NCBI GenBank assembly: GCA_902774815.1
Contig: CACYJV010000014.1
Coordinates: 1-64,000, forward strand
DNA from: an uncultured Prevotellaceae bacterium
GTDB lineage: Bacteria > Bacteroidota > Bacteroidia > Bacteroidales > Bacteroidaceae
DNA length: 64,000 nucleotides
Direction: 5' to 3'
In this document: positions 9,418-18,141 of the stretch, piece by piece
Numbering within the stretch: the stretch's first letter is position 1
Layout: the number at the start of each line of letters is the position of its first letter
Made by a program: the position numbers and the translations under genes
The notes under the pieces: generated by a model
The model's input: the letters and a program-made list of their open reading frames with translations, nothing else
What the model was told of the DNA's origin: nothing
Databases searched by the model: none

Positions 9418-11652
9418 CTACAGTGGATCCACATCAAAGAATATTTGCAGGGCAGCATATTGCTTGTCCTGCAATATTTGTTTTTGGGCCATCCGCAAAT
9501 AATCGCGTACCTTGGGCAGGTCGATACCATTCTCTAATTTGAGAATAATCGTCCTAATCGACAACGTCTTCACACGTGCCACCGATGGTTTGTCGGGTCC
9601 CAGCACGCGCTCACCGAACCATTGGCGCAACAAACTGCCCATATAGATGGCTGCAGACTCCACCGTTGACTCCGTTTTGTGGCGCATATATATATAAATA
9701 AGGTGATGGAAAGGCGGATAACGGAACAGGCGTCTTTCCTCCAACAAGTCCTGATAGAATCCCTGCCAGTCATTACGAACCACTTGTTGCACAACGGGCA
9801 GGTCCTTGTTTTTGGTCTGCAGCAGCACATGTCCGCGTTTTCCTTTACGCCCAGCACGTCCTGCCACCTGTGCCATCATCATGAAAGCATGCTCGTAGGC
9901 ACGGAAATCGGGATAGTTCAGCATCGAATCAGCATCGAGAATGCCCACCACAGCCACGCTATCGAAATCCAATCCTTTCGAAATCATCTGCGTTCCAATG
10001 AGCACATTGGTGCGCCCCGAGGCAAAATCACCTATAAGCCGTTCGTATGCATTACGAGTACGGGTGGTATCGAGGTCCATTCGGGCCACGCGGGCATCGG
10101 GAAAGATTTCCACAATCTGGTCCTCAATTTTCTCTGTGCCATAGCCACGTCCCCGCAAGTCGGTCGACTCGCAGCACGGGCACTGCGTCGGCACAGTATA
10201 GGTATAGCCGCAATAATGGCAAGTCAGGGTGTTGGTTGTCTTATGTAGCGTCAAGCTTACGTCACAGTTCTTGCAATGCGGAACCCATCCACACGTCTTA
10301 CATTCCACCATCGGCGAGAAACCACGTCGGTTTTGAAACAGAATCACCTGCTGTTTCTCATCGAGAGCCTTGCGCATGGCACCCAACAGCTGAGGCGAAA
10401 ATGGCCCTTGCATCATCTTGCGCCTCCTTAGGTCTTTCACGTCGACCACTTCTATCTCCGGAAGTTCAATGCCCTGATAGCGTGTCTTCAGTTCCACCAG
10501 TCCATACTTCCCCGTCTGAGCATTGAAGTAGGATTCCATCGAGGGCGTGGCGGTACCGAGGAGAACTGAAGCCCTCCCATGGGCCGCCATCATCACCGCT
10601 ACACTCCTTGCGTGGTAGCGTGGTGCAGGGTCTTGTTGCTTGAAAGATGTCTCGTGTTCTTCATCGACGATGATTAAACCGAGCCGCTGGAAGGGCAGAA
10701 ACACAGCCGAACGGGCACCAAGAATCACATCGTAAGGATTGCGTGAGAGTTGTTTTTGCCAGATTTCCACACGCTCGGCATCACTGTAACGAGAGTGATA
10801 GATGCCCAACCGATTGCCAAACACGGCACGAAGGCGATCCATCATCTGCACCGTCAGCGCTATCTCGGGCAGCAAGTAGAGCACCTGCTTGCCTTCGTCG
10901 AGGGCTTTCTGTATGAGATGTATATAGATTTCGGTCTTGCCACTCGACGTGACACCATGCAGCAAGACCACCTTTTTCTTCAAGAATTGGAACAAGATGC
11001 TGTTGTAGGCATCCAGCTGGGCGGGGCTCATACGCTTGATACGCTCCGGATGCGGTTCTCCGCCATGGTTCAACCGCCCCACTTCCCGCTCATAGGTACG
11101 CAATATCTTTCTATCGATCAACGCCTTCAGTACGGCCGACGTGCAATGGCTTTCGTTCATCAGTTCCTCGCGGGTCACCTCGCCACCCTCCGACAGGTAG
11201 AGGTAGTCCACGAGCACCTTCTGTTGCTTCTCTGCTCGTCGCAACATGTCGAGCGCGATGTGCTGTGCCTGCTCCGTGCGGTACGGTTCACAAAGTTCGA
11301 TGCACGTCTCTGTCTTCGGGCGATAGCCTTCCTCGTTCTTCAGTCCGGCAGGCAAGGCTGCATTCATCACATCGCCCAAAGGTGCCATGTAGTACTGACT
11401 GATCCACTGCCACAGATGCAATTGTTGGGGCATCAAAATGGGCTGTTCGTCCAACACCTCCTCGGCATCGCGCACCTCAAAGTCAGGCTTATCGTCGTGA
11501 CAACGGGCCACGATGGCCGTGTAACGCTTTGACTTACTGAATGGAACCACCACACGCACACCCACCTGGACCCGTGTCGCCAACTCTGGGCTGACGGCAT
11601 AGGTAAACATTCCTTCAAGGGGAAGAGGCAAGATGACATCGACGTATTGCAT
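9418..11652 (-). CDS. priA: primosomal protein N' (PriA helicase)
   Basis: A 3'-to-5' DNA helicase that reloads the replisome at stalled forks. An N-terminal DNA-binding domain (DVILPLPLEGMFTYAV) precedes the helicase core. Walker A is GVTSSGKTE (around residue 238) and the Walker B box is VDEEHE. A zinc-binding cysteine cluster follows (CKTCGWVPHCKNC, then CHYCGY and CPCC). The start is placed at ATG 11652, because the in-frame codon at 11664 is TTG. TAATTTTG at 11662-11669 lies only 9 nt upstream of this ATG, so the mRNA may be leaderless. The length of 744 residues is normal for PriA. Confidence 0.95.
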   Translation of the reverse strand: MQYVDVILPLPLEGMFTYAVSPELATRVQVGVRVVVPFSKSKRYTAIVARCHDDKPDFEVRDAEEVLDEQPILMPQQLHLWQWISQYYMAPLGDVMNAALPAGLKNEEGYRPKTETCIELCEPYRTEQAQHIALDMLRRAEKQQKVLVDYLYLSEGGEVTREELMNESHCTSAVLKALIDRKILRTYEREVGRLNHGGEPHPERIKRMSPAQLDAYNSILFQFLKKKVVLLHGVTSSGKTEIYIHLIQKALDEGKQVLYLLPEIALTVQMMDRLRAVFGNRLGIYHSRYSDAERVEIWQKQLSRNPYDVILGARSAVFLPFQRLGLIIVDEEHETSFKQQDPAPRYHARSVAVMMAAHGRASVLLGTATPSMESYFNAQTGKYGLVELKTRYQGIELPEIEVVDVKDLRRRKMMQGPFSPQLLGAMRKALDEKQQVILFQNRRGFSPMVECKTCGWVPHCKNCDVSLTLHKTTNTLTCHYCGYTYTVPTQCPCCESTDLRGRGYGTEKIEDQIVEIFPDARVARMDLDTTRTRNAYERLIGDFASGRTNVLIGTQMISKGLDFDSVAVVGILDADSMLNYPDFRAYEHAFMMMAQVAGRAGRKGKRGHVLLQTKNKDLPVVQQVVRNDWQGFYQDLLEERRLFRYPPFHHLIYIYMRHKTESTVESAAIYMGSLLRQWFGERVLGPDKPSVARVKTLSIRTIILKLENGIDLPKVRDYLRMAQKQILQDKQYAALQIFFDVDPL

Positions 11653-11661
11653 AACTATCTG

Positions 11662-11669
11662 CAAAATTA
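11662..11669 (-). promoter_or_regulatory. -7 element immediately upstream of priA
   Basis: The minus strand reads TAATTTTG, then 9 nt, then ATG. With initiation a few bases past the element, almost no 5' leader would remain. Confidence 0.45.
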
Positions 11670-11677
11670 CAAAAAAA

Positions 11678-11705
11678 CTCTAAACTCTAAACACTAAACT
11701 CTAAA
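11678..11705. repeat. CTCTAAA tandem repeat, four 7-nt units
   Basis: Units at 11678, 11685, 11692 and 11699 read CTCTAAA, CTCTAAA, CACTAAA, CTCTAAA. They lie between the divergent priA and basic-tailed protein genes, just upstream of the latter's -7 element. Confidence 0.85.
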
Positions 11706-11713
11706 CTTTTTTG

Positions 11714-11721
11714 TAACTTTG
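11714..11721 (+). promoter_or_regulatory. -7 element (TAACTTTG)
   Basis: A perfect TAnnTTTG, 23 nt before the ATG at 11745. The CTCTAAA repeat occupies the place of a -33 box and no TTG is visible there. Confidence 0.5.
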
Positions 11722-11744
11722 TCGCCATAAAAACAATCAACCCT

Positions 11745-12491
11745 ATGGAAGAACAACAGAGATACACCTATCATGCCGTGGCACGTGAGCCGTACGACAT
11801 CATCGAACGCAATGCCATCGTGACTTTCGAGAGTACGCAACTCATTGAGAAACCTAGTGCCCTGACCTTCCGTCGGGAGATTGCCGATGCCTGTCGCAAC
11901 CAGTTCGGATGCGAGATTGCCGACGATGAAGTGGCGAGGCTGTCGGCTAACTTCGACGTCTATACGGAAGAGCAGTTTGCTGCCGTGAAAGAGAAACTGG
12001 ATGCTGCCGCTGAAAAAGAACGTCAACGTCAAGAGCGGGAAGCCAATAAGGGCAAGCGCACGGGCAAGGGCACTGCCAAGACAAAGGGTACCTCCACCAC
12101 AAAGCCACGACTGACCACTGCCCAACTGAAGAAGGCGCTGAAGTGGATTGTCGGTGCCATCGTCGTCATCTGGTTTGTGAGCACGCAGCTGAAAGGCTGC
12201 AGCCTGAGCGACCTCACAGAGCAAGCCCGCAACACCATCGAGGAAATGTCGACCACGAAAACCACCAAGAAGCCCACCACAAAGAAGGCTTCGACCACGA
12301 CCAAGAAGTCGACAACTGCCAAGAAGAAATCCACTACAGCTAAGAAGAAGAGCACTACAACGACGAAGAAGCCTTCGTCGACGGCCAGGAAGTCGTCGTC
12401 AACCACCAAAAAAGGCACTTCCACCACCAAGAAGAAGTCTTCTTCAACCGCAAAGAAGAGTTCTTCCAAAAAGTCTACCAACAAGAAATAG
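11745..12491 (+). CDS. single-pass membrane protein with long histone-like basic tail
   Basis: A 248-residue protein I cannot assign to a named family. Residues 1-95 are soluble and mixed in charge. A Lys/Arg/Thr linker (about 96-125) leads to one hydrophobic helix (about 134-150, WIVGAIVVIWFVSTQ). From about 170 to the end the sequence is almost only Lys, Ser, Thr and Ala, in repeats such as TTKK and STTAKKK, like bacterial histone H1-like tails. There is no signal peptide. Depending on topology the tail could touch DNA, RNA or cell-surface anionic polymers. Low-complexity composition makes homology calls unreliable. It has its own promoter. Confidence 0.7.
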   Translation: MEEQQRYTYHAVAREPYDIIERNAIVTFESTQLIEKPSALTFRREIADACRNQFGCEIADDEVARLSANFDVYTEEQFAAVKEKLDAAAEKERQRQEREANKGKRTGKGTAKTKGTSTTKPRLTTAQLKKALKWIVGAIVVIWFVSTQLKGCSLSDLTEQARNTIEEMSTTKTTKKPTTKKASTTTKKSTTAKKKSTTAKKKSTTTTKKPSSTARKSSSTTKKGTSTTKKKSSSTAKKSSSKKSTNKK

Positions 12492-12516
12492 AGAAGCTTA
12501 CTGCCTGAGTTTTAAC

Positions 12517-12575
12517 ATCTAAGGAGCCAAGGAATGTAAGGAGTTGTTTTTCCTTTATTCCTCGGCTCCTTAGAT
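12517..12575. terminator. long imperfect hairpin after the basic-tailed gene
   Basis: ATCTAAGGAGCCAAGGAA (12517-12534) pairs with 12558-12575 at 17 of 18 positions around a 23-nt loop. The words AAGGAG and GGAA recur inside it. It starts 26 nt after the stop, so it may end transcription, although no long T-tract follows. Confidence 0.5.
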
Positions 12576-12677
12576 ATTTGGAACAAAAGAGGCAGACACG
12601 AGTTGTGTTCCTTGAACTGCAACAAATATAGAGTGATGCCTCTTCACATTTCCTTATACCTTTTTCACTAAACGGAA

Positions 12678-12876
12678 CATTGCTTTGTACGCTACGAAGC
12701 AATGCTTTATAGGGGTATAAAGCTATGCTTTAGAGCTGTAAAACCAATGCTTTGCAAGTGACAAAGCATTGGGTTACAACCTGTAAAGCAATGAGTTACG
12801 ACTTACAAAGCATTGGTCTTTAAGCGACAAAGCAATGCGAGCTTGCCCATAAAGCAATGACCTGCTTCAGGGACCG
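12678..12876. repeat. 22-nt phased repeat array, 9 units (array 1)
   Basis: CAWTG-type cores start at 12678, 12700, 12723, 12745, 12767, 12789, 12811, 12833 and 12855. Spacing is 22 nt except for one 23-nt unit at 12700. Seven of the nine units end in AAAG or GAAG, so boundaries read AAAGCAWTG, a short dyad when CTTT follows. The 12700 unit holds CTTTATAGGGGTATAAAG, a 7-bp stem with a GGGG loop. The array fills the gap between two convergent genes and has no ORF of its own. Confidence 0.9.
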
Positions 12877-12883
12877 CCAACAT

Positions 12884-13504
12884 CTACTCCAAGGGGAAGA
12901 GTCCGAAGAGCTTCGCATCGATCATGTCGGTGACCTTCTGGAGGTCCTCGGCTGACTCGCCGAACTTCACGTGGTCGCCATCGACGATGATCAGCGGGCC
13001 CTTGTAGGTGCTGATCCAGTCTTCGTAGCGACGTCCAAGACCCTCGAGGTAGTCGATGCGGATGCCCTGCTCGTACTCGCGGCCACGCTTCTGGATCTGT
13101 GCGACCAGCGTGGGGATGGTCGACCGGATGTAAATCATCAGGTCAGGCAACTTCACCAGCGAGATCATCAGGTCGAAGAGGTCGGTGTAGTTCTCGAAGT
13201 CGCGGTCGGACATCATGCCTTGCGCATGGAGGTTGGGCGCAAAGATGCGCGCGTCTTCGAAGATGGTACGGTCCTGGATGATGGTTTCAGACGACTGCGA
13301 GATCTCAACCACCTCCTTGAAGCGCTTGTTGAGGAAGTAGATCTGCGTGTTGAACGCCCACCGCTTCATGTCGGCATAGAAGTCGGCGAGATAAGGATTA
13401 TTGTCGACGGGCTCGAACCGTGGGGTCCAGCCGTAACGCTTGGCAAGCAGTTTGGTAAGTGTTGTCTTGCCGCTTCCGATGTTTCCTGCTATGGCTATGT
13501 GCAT
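12884..13504 (-). CDS. deoxynucleoside kinase (dNK family), downstream copy
   Basis: A cytoplasmic salvage kinase of 206 residues that phosphorylates deoxynucleosides, probably deoxyadenosine and/or deoxyguanosine. The P-loop GNIGSGKTTLTKLLA lies at 7-21. The conserved DRT motif (IIQDRTIFED) and a lid Arg segment (QKRGREYEQ) are present. It follows a paralogue of identical length with a 96-nt gap. The pair recalls the dAK/dGK heterodimers of some Firmicutes, but partnership here is inferred. It converges on the 22-nt array. Confidence 0.88.
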   Translation of the reverse strand: MHIAIAGNIGSGKTTLTKLLAKRYGWTPRFEPVDNNPYLADFYADMKRWAFNTQIYFLNKRFKEVVEISQSSETIIQDRTIFEDARIFAPNLHAQGMMSDRDFENYTDLFDLMISLVKLPDLMIYIRSTIPTLVAQIQKRGREYEQGIRIDYLEGLGRRYEDWISTYKGPLIIVDGDHVKFGESAEDLQKVTDMIDAKLFGLFPLE

Positions 13505-13510
13505 GGGGTT

Positions 13511-13543
13511 ATTTATGATTTACGGATTTACTATTTACGATTT
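13511..13543. repeat. GATTTACG word repeat
   Basis: Three adjacent copies of a word related to GATTTACG lie 7 nt upstream of the minus-strand kinase start. The same word recurs before the PH-domain gene (about 49443), gldM (55440) and gldL (56555). Confidence 0.8.
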
Positions 13544-13600
13544 TGAAACCACTGACATCACGGACAGACCCGAATGACATGGATGGTTTTGATGGCTGAT

Positions 13601-14221
13601 TTACTCAGGGAAAAGACCAAACAATGTTCTGTCAATCTTGTCGATGATGCCGGCAAAGTCGTGGGGGGTGTGCTGGAAGTCGAGCGGGTCGGCATCGACT
13701 ACGAGCACGCGGCCGCGATACTTGTTGAAGATGAAGTCCTCATAGCGGTCGTTCAGGTTGGCCAAGTAGTCGATGGGGATGGTCTGCTCGTAGTCGCGGC
13801 CGCGTTTCTGGATGTTCTCCACGAGATGAGGCACCGAGGCACGTAGATAAATCATCAGGTCGGGATGGCGAACGATGTAGAGCATCGACTCGAACAGTTC
13901 CATATAGGTCTCGAAATCTCGGTCGTCGAGGTTGCCCATGGCATGGTTATTGGCCGTGAACACATAGACACCCTCAAAGATGGAGCGGTCCTGAATGATG
14001 GTATGGTCGGCCTTGGCGATGTCGAGCAGGTCGCGGAAGCGCTGCTTCAGGAAGTATACCTCCAGTGCAAACGACCAACGGGGAATGTCGGCATAGTAAT
14101 CCTCGAGGTAGGGATTGTAGTCCACAGCCTCGAAGCGTGGCTCCCAGCCGTAGTGGCGTGCGAGCATGTTGGTGAGCGTTGTCTTTCCGCTCCCTATGTT
14201 TCCTGCTACTGCTATATGCAT
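13601..14221 (-). CDS. deoxynucleoside kinase (dNK family), upstream copy
   Basis: This protein has 206 residues and is closely related to the gene 96 nt downstream. The P-loop is GNIGSGKTTLTNMLA (7-21). The DRS motif lies in IIQDRSIFEG and the lid in QKRGRDYEQ. The substrate-site region differs from its neighbour (RWSFALEVYFLKQRF against RWAFNTQIYFLNKRF). This fits duplication followed by divergence in nucleoside preference. The function is dNTP salvage in the cytosol. No strong promoter is visible, and the S9 peptidase gene lies upstream on the same strand. Confidence 0.88.
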   Translation of the reverse strand: MHIAVAGNIGSGKTTLTNMLARHYGWEPRFEAVDYNPYLEDYYADIPRWSFALEVYFLKQRFRDLLDIAKADHTIIQDRSIFEGVYVFTANNHAMGNLDDRDFETYMELFESMLYIVRHPDLMIYLRASVPHLVENIQKRGRDYEQTIPIDYLANLNDRYEDFIFNKYRGRVLVVDADPLDFQHTPHDFAGIIDKIDRTLFGLFPE

Positions 14222-14266
14222 AGGCTTTTGGATTTCAAGGAGTTCAGGAGTATAGGAGTCCAGACG

Positions 14267-16723
14267 TCAGTCTTGATTCTGGGGCATAGTTTTGTACATG
14301 CTATCCCACCATGAGCTGTCGCCCTTGAGCCACTTCTGGAACCAGGCGAAGATGGTGCTCTGCCACTTGATGCGCTTGTGGTAGTCCTGAATCCAGTGGT
14401 TCTCGCCCTCGACGACGACAAATGCAGTGGGACGACCAAGGAGTTTCAGGGCTGTGTACATCTGAATGGACTCGCCAACGGGCACATTCGTGTCGGCGGT
14501 GCCATGCATGAACAAGATAGGTGTATGAATCTTGTCGGCATTGTAGAGTGGCGAGTGATCAACGTAGAGGTCCTTGCGCGTCCAGGGATAGCTGTTGGCC
14601 ATGGAAGTCTCGCTGTAGCTGTAGCCCCAATAGCCCTCGCCCCAGTAACTGGTGTGGTCGCTGATGCCGGCATGGCTCATGGCAGCGGCAAAGATGTCGG
14701 TCTTAGTCTGCAGGTACTGCGTCATGAATCCGCCGTAGCTGGCTCCGAAACAACCGATGTGCTTGCTGTCGATAAACGCATGTTCTGCGGCAAAACGCTT
14801 CGTGCCTTCGATGATGTCGTCGGCCACATAGTCGCCCGCCGTGTTGACGTGTCGCGATGCATACTCCTGACCAAAGCCGGCTGCACCGCTGGGATTGATG
14901 GTGTAGACCACATATCCCTGAGCGGCATACATGTGAGGTGCATAGCGGCCCTCGAACGATCGCGACGTTGGCGAGCAGCCACCGTAGTAGTAGACCAGCA
15001 TGGGATACTTCTTCGAGGCATCGAAGTGAGGCGGAACGACATAGCGTCCGCAGATGGTGTCGCCACGCGAGTTGACGAAGTCCCATGCCTGGCACTCGCC
15101 AAACTCAAAGTCGGCGTAGAGGCGCTGGTGCTGATCCTCAATCAACGTATGGCGTAGCGAGCGCAGATTGGTCTGATAGCTGCGCGTACTGTTCGAAGCG
15201 CTGACGCCCGACCACACCATGAGCGGCTGCAATCCAGCCATTGAGAAGCGACGAACCGCATCTTCCGGCACGTCGATACGGCTGACTTTCAGCGACGACG
15301 GATTGGCACGGAACAGGTGGATGTAGTCGCGGTCGAGTGCAGTGAAGTAGATCTGGCCGTCGAAACGGTTCCATTGGTAGTTCTCAATACTTGGATTGAA
15401 GGTGCGAGTCATGGGCGTCACCTTGTGCGATGCGATGTCAAAGAGGTAGAGTTGGTAGTCGAACATGCTGGGCGTACGTCCCTCCGGCAGGTTCTTACCG
15501 ATGCCTCCGAACGACTCGGGCGAGGCCTTCACAGCCAGCATACGGCCGTCGGGCGAGAACTGAGCCGACTCCAGGAAGCCGTCGTCTTCGACCAATGTCT
15601 CACTCGTCATGGTCTGTAGGTCGATGCGAAGGATTGACATGAGCGTTGTGGGGCGCTGGGTTAACCGGCTGCGCGACGTCATCACGAGCAGGTAACGGCC
15701 ATCATCGCTAATGTCCATGAGGCCGACTGACCGATTTCCAAACGTCAGTGGGCGTACCATACCCGTAGCCACGTCGTAGTAAGTGAGGCTGTTTCGGTCG
15801 CGCCATCCAGGCTGTCGGTCGTCGGGTTCCTGATATTGATGCACGTCTTTGTCGTCCTTCGGCCCCTCGTTGCGATGGGTCAGGATGAGAAACTGCTCCG
15901 TGGGAGCGATGACAAAGGGGTCGTTTGAGAGTCCGTCGGCAAAGGTATTGACGCTGCCAGTGGCTGGGTCGACGGTCACAATGCAGCGGCCCGTTTCGCT
16001 GGTCTGCGTGTAATAGTATCGGCAGGAGCGTGGCATCCAACGAATGGCCTTGTCAGTTTCCTCGACAAGACGGCCCGTTTTCATCTCGCTGACGCGGTAG
16101 CGCCACGACGTTTTGCCCGTGGATAGCGTCTCGCTGTAGCTGGTAATGCAGTAACGACCATCGTAGCTGAGGTTCAAAGTGCCGATGCGCAGGCCGTTGT
16201 CGAAGTCGTTGATGGTGACTACACGCTTACCTTCGCCAGCCAAAAGAGTCGAAAGGTCGGAATCAGAGCTCAACGTTACAGTCACCGTGTCGCGCCCTGC
16301 CTCCTGCGTAAGGTACTTCACCACCACATCGTGAGTACCGGGCAGCAGGCTAACCTCCTTGTCTTTCAGCTGCTTACCATCGACAAAGAGTTGCTGATGC
16401 TTCAGTCCACGGACGTTGACCTTAGCCTTTGCATAGCCCACAGTCTGCACTTGGAAGCCCAGAAGATGGAGTGCCGTGGCGGCCGAATGGCGTTCGACGA
16501 TTGTATCGACCACCTGTCCGCCCTTGACAAGGTCCAGTCGGAGGGGCGCATCGAGCATGCTCTCGGCCTTGAACGGCTTCGAGTCGACACCGAGACTATC
16601 GATGACGATGGGCATCTGCACGGCATAAGGACCCGCATGACGGAACTTTGTGATTTTTATGTCCTTGCCCTGAGCGAGCAAGACGACACACATGGCGACG
16701 GCAACGAATAGCAATCTCTTCAT
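14267..16723 (-). CDS. exported S9 family prolyl oligopeptidase/DPP-like peptidase
   Basis: A serine peptidase of 818 residues. The start at 16723 gives a normal signal peptide (MKRLLFVAVAMCVVLLAQG), so the longer upstream frame is rejected. The first half resembles the S9 beta-propeller (DGRYCITSYSETL, SPDGRMLAVKASPES). The C-terminal alpha/beta hydrolase carries the catalytic triad. It consists of Ser in GASYGGF (about 662), Asp in HGTADTNVP (about 742) and His in EGENHWI (about 774). The periplasm is the likely site. Cleavage after Pro or Ala near the N-terminus is inferred from the family. A TATCTTTG element at 16747 serves it. Confidence 0.9.
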   Translation of the reverse strand: MKRLLFVAVAMCVVLLAQGKDIKITKFRHAGPYAVQMPIVIDSLGVDSKPFKAESMLDAPLRLDLVKGGQVVDTIVERHSAATALHLLGFQVQTVGYAKAKVNVRGLKHQQLFVDGKQLKDKEVSLLPGTHDVVVKYLTQEAGRDTVTVTLSSDSDLSTLLAGEGKRVVTINDFDNGLRIGTLNLSYDGRYCITSYSETLSTGKTSWRYRVSEMKTGRLVEETDKAIRWMPRSCRYYYTQTSETGRCIVTVDPATGSVNTFADGLSNDPFVIAPTEQFLILTHRNEGPKDDKDVHQYQEPDDRQPGWRDRNSLTYYDVATGMVRPLTFGNRSVGLMDISDDGRYLLVMTSRSRLTQRPTTLMSILRIDLQTMTSETLVEDDGFLESAQFSPDGRMLAVKASPESFGGIGKNLPEGRTPSMFDYQLYLFDIASHKVTPMTRTFNPSIENYQWNRFDGQIYFTALDRDYIHLFRANPSSLKVSRIDVPEDAVRRFSMAGLQPLMVWSGVSASNSTRSYQTNLRSLRHTLIEDQHQRLYADFEFGECQAWDFVNSRGDTICGRYVVPPHFDASKKYPMLVYYYGGCSPTSRSFEGRYAPHMYAAQGYVVYTINPSGAAGFGQEYASRHVNTAGDYVADDIIEGTKRFAAEHAFIDSKHIGCFGASYGGFMTQYLQTKTDIFAAAMSHAGISDHTSYWGEGYWGYSYSETSMANSYPWTRKDLYVDHSPLYNADKIHTPILFMHGTADTNVPVGESIQMYTALKLLGRPTAFVVVEGENHWIQDYHKRIKWQSTIFAWFQKWLKGDSSWWDSMYKTMPQNQD

Positions 16724-16746
16724 AACAGCATAGGTTTTTAGAACTA

Positions 16747-16754
16747 CAAAGATA
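16747..16754 (-). promoter_or_regulatory. -7 element (TATCTTTG) for the S9 peptidase gene
   Basis: Plus-strand CAAAGATA, 23 nt upstream of the ATG at 16723. No clear -33 box. Confidence 0.45.
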
Positions 16755-16793
16755 AACATTTTTCGAGACATAGCGACGTTTTTCGGGTAAAAA

Positions 16794-16826
16794 TTGCAGA
16801 TAATACGTTTTTTATCCTTACTTTTG
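16794..16826 (+). promoter_or_regulatory. promoter for the first GH109-like gene
   Basis: TTG (16794-16796), 22 nt, TACTTTTG (16819-16826), and the ATG 22 nt later. Confidence 0.4.
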
Positions 16827-16848
16827 CAACTGAAAAAGCAAAACAACC

Positions 16849-18051
16849 ATGGCAAAACCTATAGCAATCCATACGCCAAACCGCAGAGAAGGACAGCACA
16901 ATGTGCTCGGACTGACGACCGAACCACTGCCAGTGGTGCGTGTGGGCATCGTCGGTTTGGGCGAAAGGGGCATGAAAGCGGTACGCCGGTTCTGTGACAT
17001 CGACCACGCCTGCGTGACGGCTGTCTGCGACGTCAGCCCACAACGTGCCGACGAAGCCAGTCAGTTGCTGGGCAGTCTTGGGCAGAGCGCAAATGTCGTG
17101 GCTGGCGTTGACGCCTACAAAGACCTATGTCGGCTGAAAGAAGTCGACCTTATCTATATATGCACCGACTGGACTTCGCACGTTGATGTGGCCTGCGAAG
17201 CCATGCTTCAGGGCAAGCACGCAGCCATAGAGGTGCCTGCCGCGATGACCATCGACGACTGTTGGAAACTCATTGACACGGCAGAGACGACGCAATGCCA
17301 CTGTACCATGCTTGAGAACTGTTGCTACGACTTCTTCGAAATGGCCGTCAGGGAGATGGTACGTCAAGGCCTTTTGGGCGAGATTATACACGCTGAAGGA
17401 GGCTATGCCCACCCGATAGGCGAGCATTGGACCCGCTGGCGACTGGACATCAACCGCCAACAGCGGGGCGATATCTACCCGACACACGGTTTCGGGCCCA
17501 TCTGTCAGTGGCTCGACATTCACCGTTCCGACCGCTTGGACTATCTGGTGAGCATGGACTCGGCACCACTTACAGGCCCTGCCACCTACCGCGAGCACTT
17601 GGGAACTGATGCTCCCGACTTCCAGAATGCCGACCAGACGTCGACGCTCATCCGCACCCGGCGCGGCAGAAGCATCCTCCTGCAGCACAACGTGCTGACA
17701 CCTCGCCCCTATTCGCGCATGATGCAGGCCGTAGGCACCAAGGCCATGATGGACGAACGCGACTTCCGCCGCCCCGAAGGCTACACCGAACGTGCCGCTG
17801 AACTGGAGCCTTACCTGCCCGAATGGGTGCTTCCACTACGCGAGAAGGCTACGAAATACGACCGCCGAGGCGGCATGACCTACTTCATGGACTGGCGTCT
17901 CGTGGACTGCTTGCACCGTGGTGCTCCGCTCGACATCGACGTTTACGACCTTGCTGAGTGGTGTTCCGTAAGTGAATTGTCGCGCATCTCCATTGAGAAC
18001 GGCAGCATGCCCGTGGCCTTTCCCGACTTTACGCGTAGCATAAAAATCTAA
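16849..18051 (+). CDS. GH109-like Gfo/Idh/MocA family protein, no signal peptide
   Basis: A Rossmann-fold protein of 400 residues. It has the GLGERG dinucleotide-binding loop (about 35) and EVPAA. Family 109 hallmarks follow: LENCCYDFFE, the GGYAH loop, YPTHGFGP and DVYDLAEWC near the end. GH109 enzymes are NAD-dependent alpha-N-acetylgalactosaminidases. The histidines in GGYAH and PTHG correspond to conserved active-site residues of that family. The start at 16849 has no signal sequence, unlike the paralogue 90 nt downstream, so this copy is probably cytoplasmic. A plain oxidoreductase remains possible. Confidence 0.75.
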   Translation: MAKPIAIHTPNRREGQHNVLGLTTEPLPVVRVGIVGLGERGMKAVRRFCDIDHACVTAVCDVSPQRADEASQLLGSLGQSANVVAGVDAYKDLCRLKEVDLIYICTDWTSHVDVACEAMLQGKHAAIEVPAAMTIDDCWKLIDTAETTQCHCTMLENCCYDFFEMAVREMVRQGLLGEIIHAEGGYAHPIGEHWTRWRLDINRQQRGDIYPTHGFGPICQWLDIHRSDRLDYLVSMDSAPLTGPATYREHLGTDAPDFQNADQTSTLIRTRRGRSILLQHNVLTPRPYSRMMQAVGTKAMMDERDFRRPEGYTERAAELEPYLPEWVLPLREKATKYDRRGGMTYFMDWRLVDCLHRGAPLDIDVYDLAEWCSVSELSRISIENGSMPVAFPDFTRSIKI

Positions 18052-18071
18052 AAATTATTTTGCAGCAGATA

Positions 18072-18100
18072 TTGTTTTCTAAGAAAATTGTGTATATTTG
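18072..18100 (+). promoter_or_regulatory. promoter for the second GH109 gene
   Basis: TTG (18072-18074), 18 nt, TATATTTG (18093-18100), and the ATG 41 nt later. Confidence 0.45.
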
Positions 18101-18141
18101 CAACTTGAATCAAAACATATACTACCATAACTTAAATACCT

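Noticed and set aside
16849-18051. Plain sugar dehydrogenase or inositol dehydrogenase
   Set aside because: The fold fits, but the family-specific blocks match GH109, so this label was kept only as an alternative.
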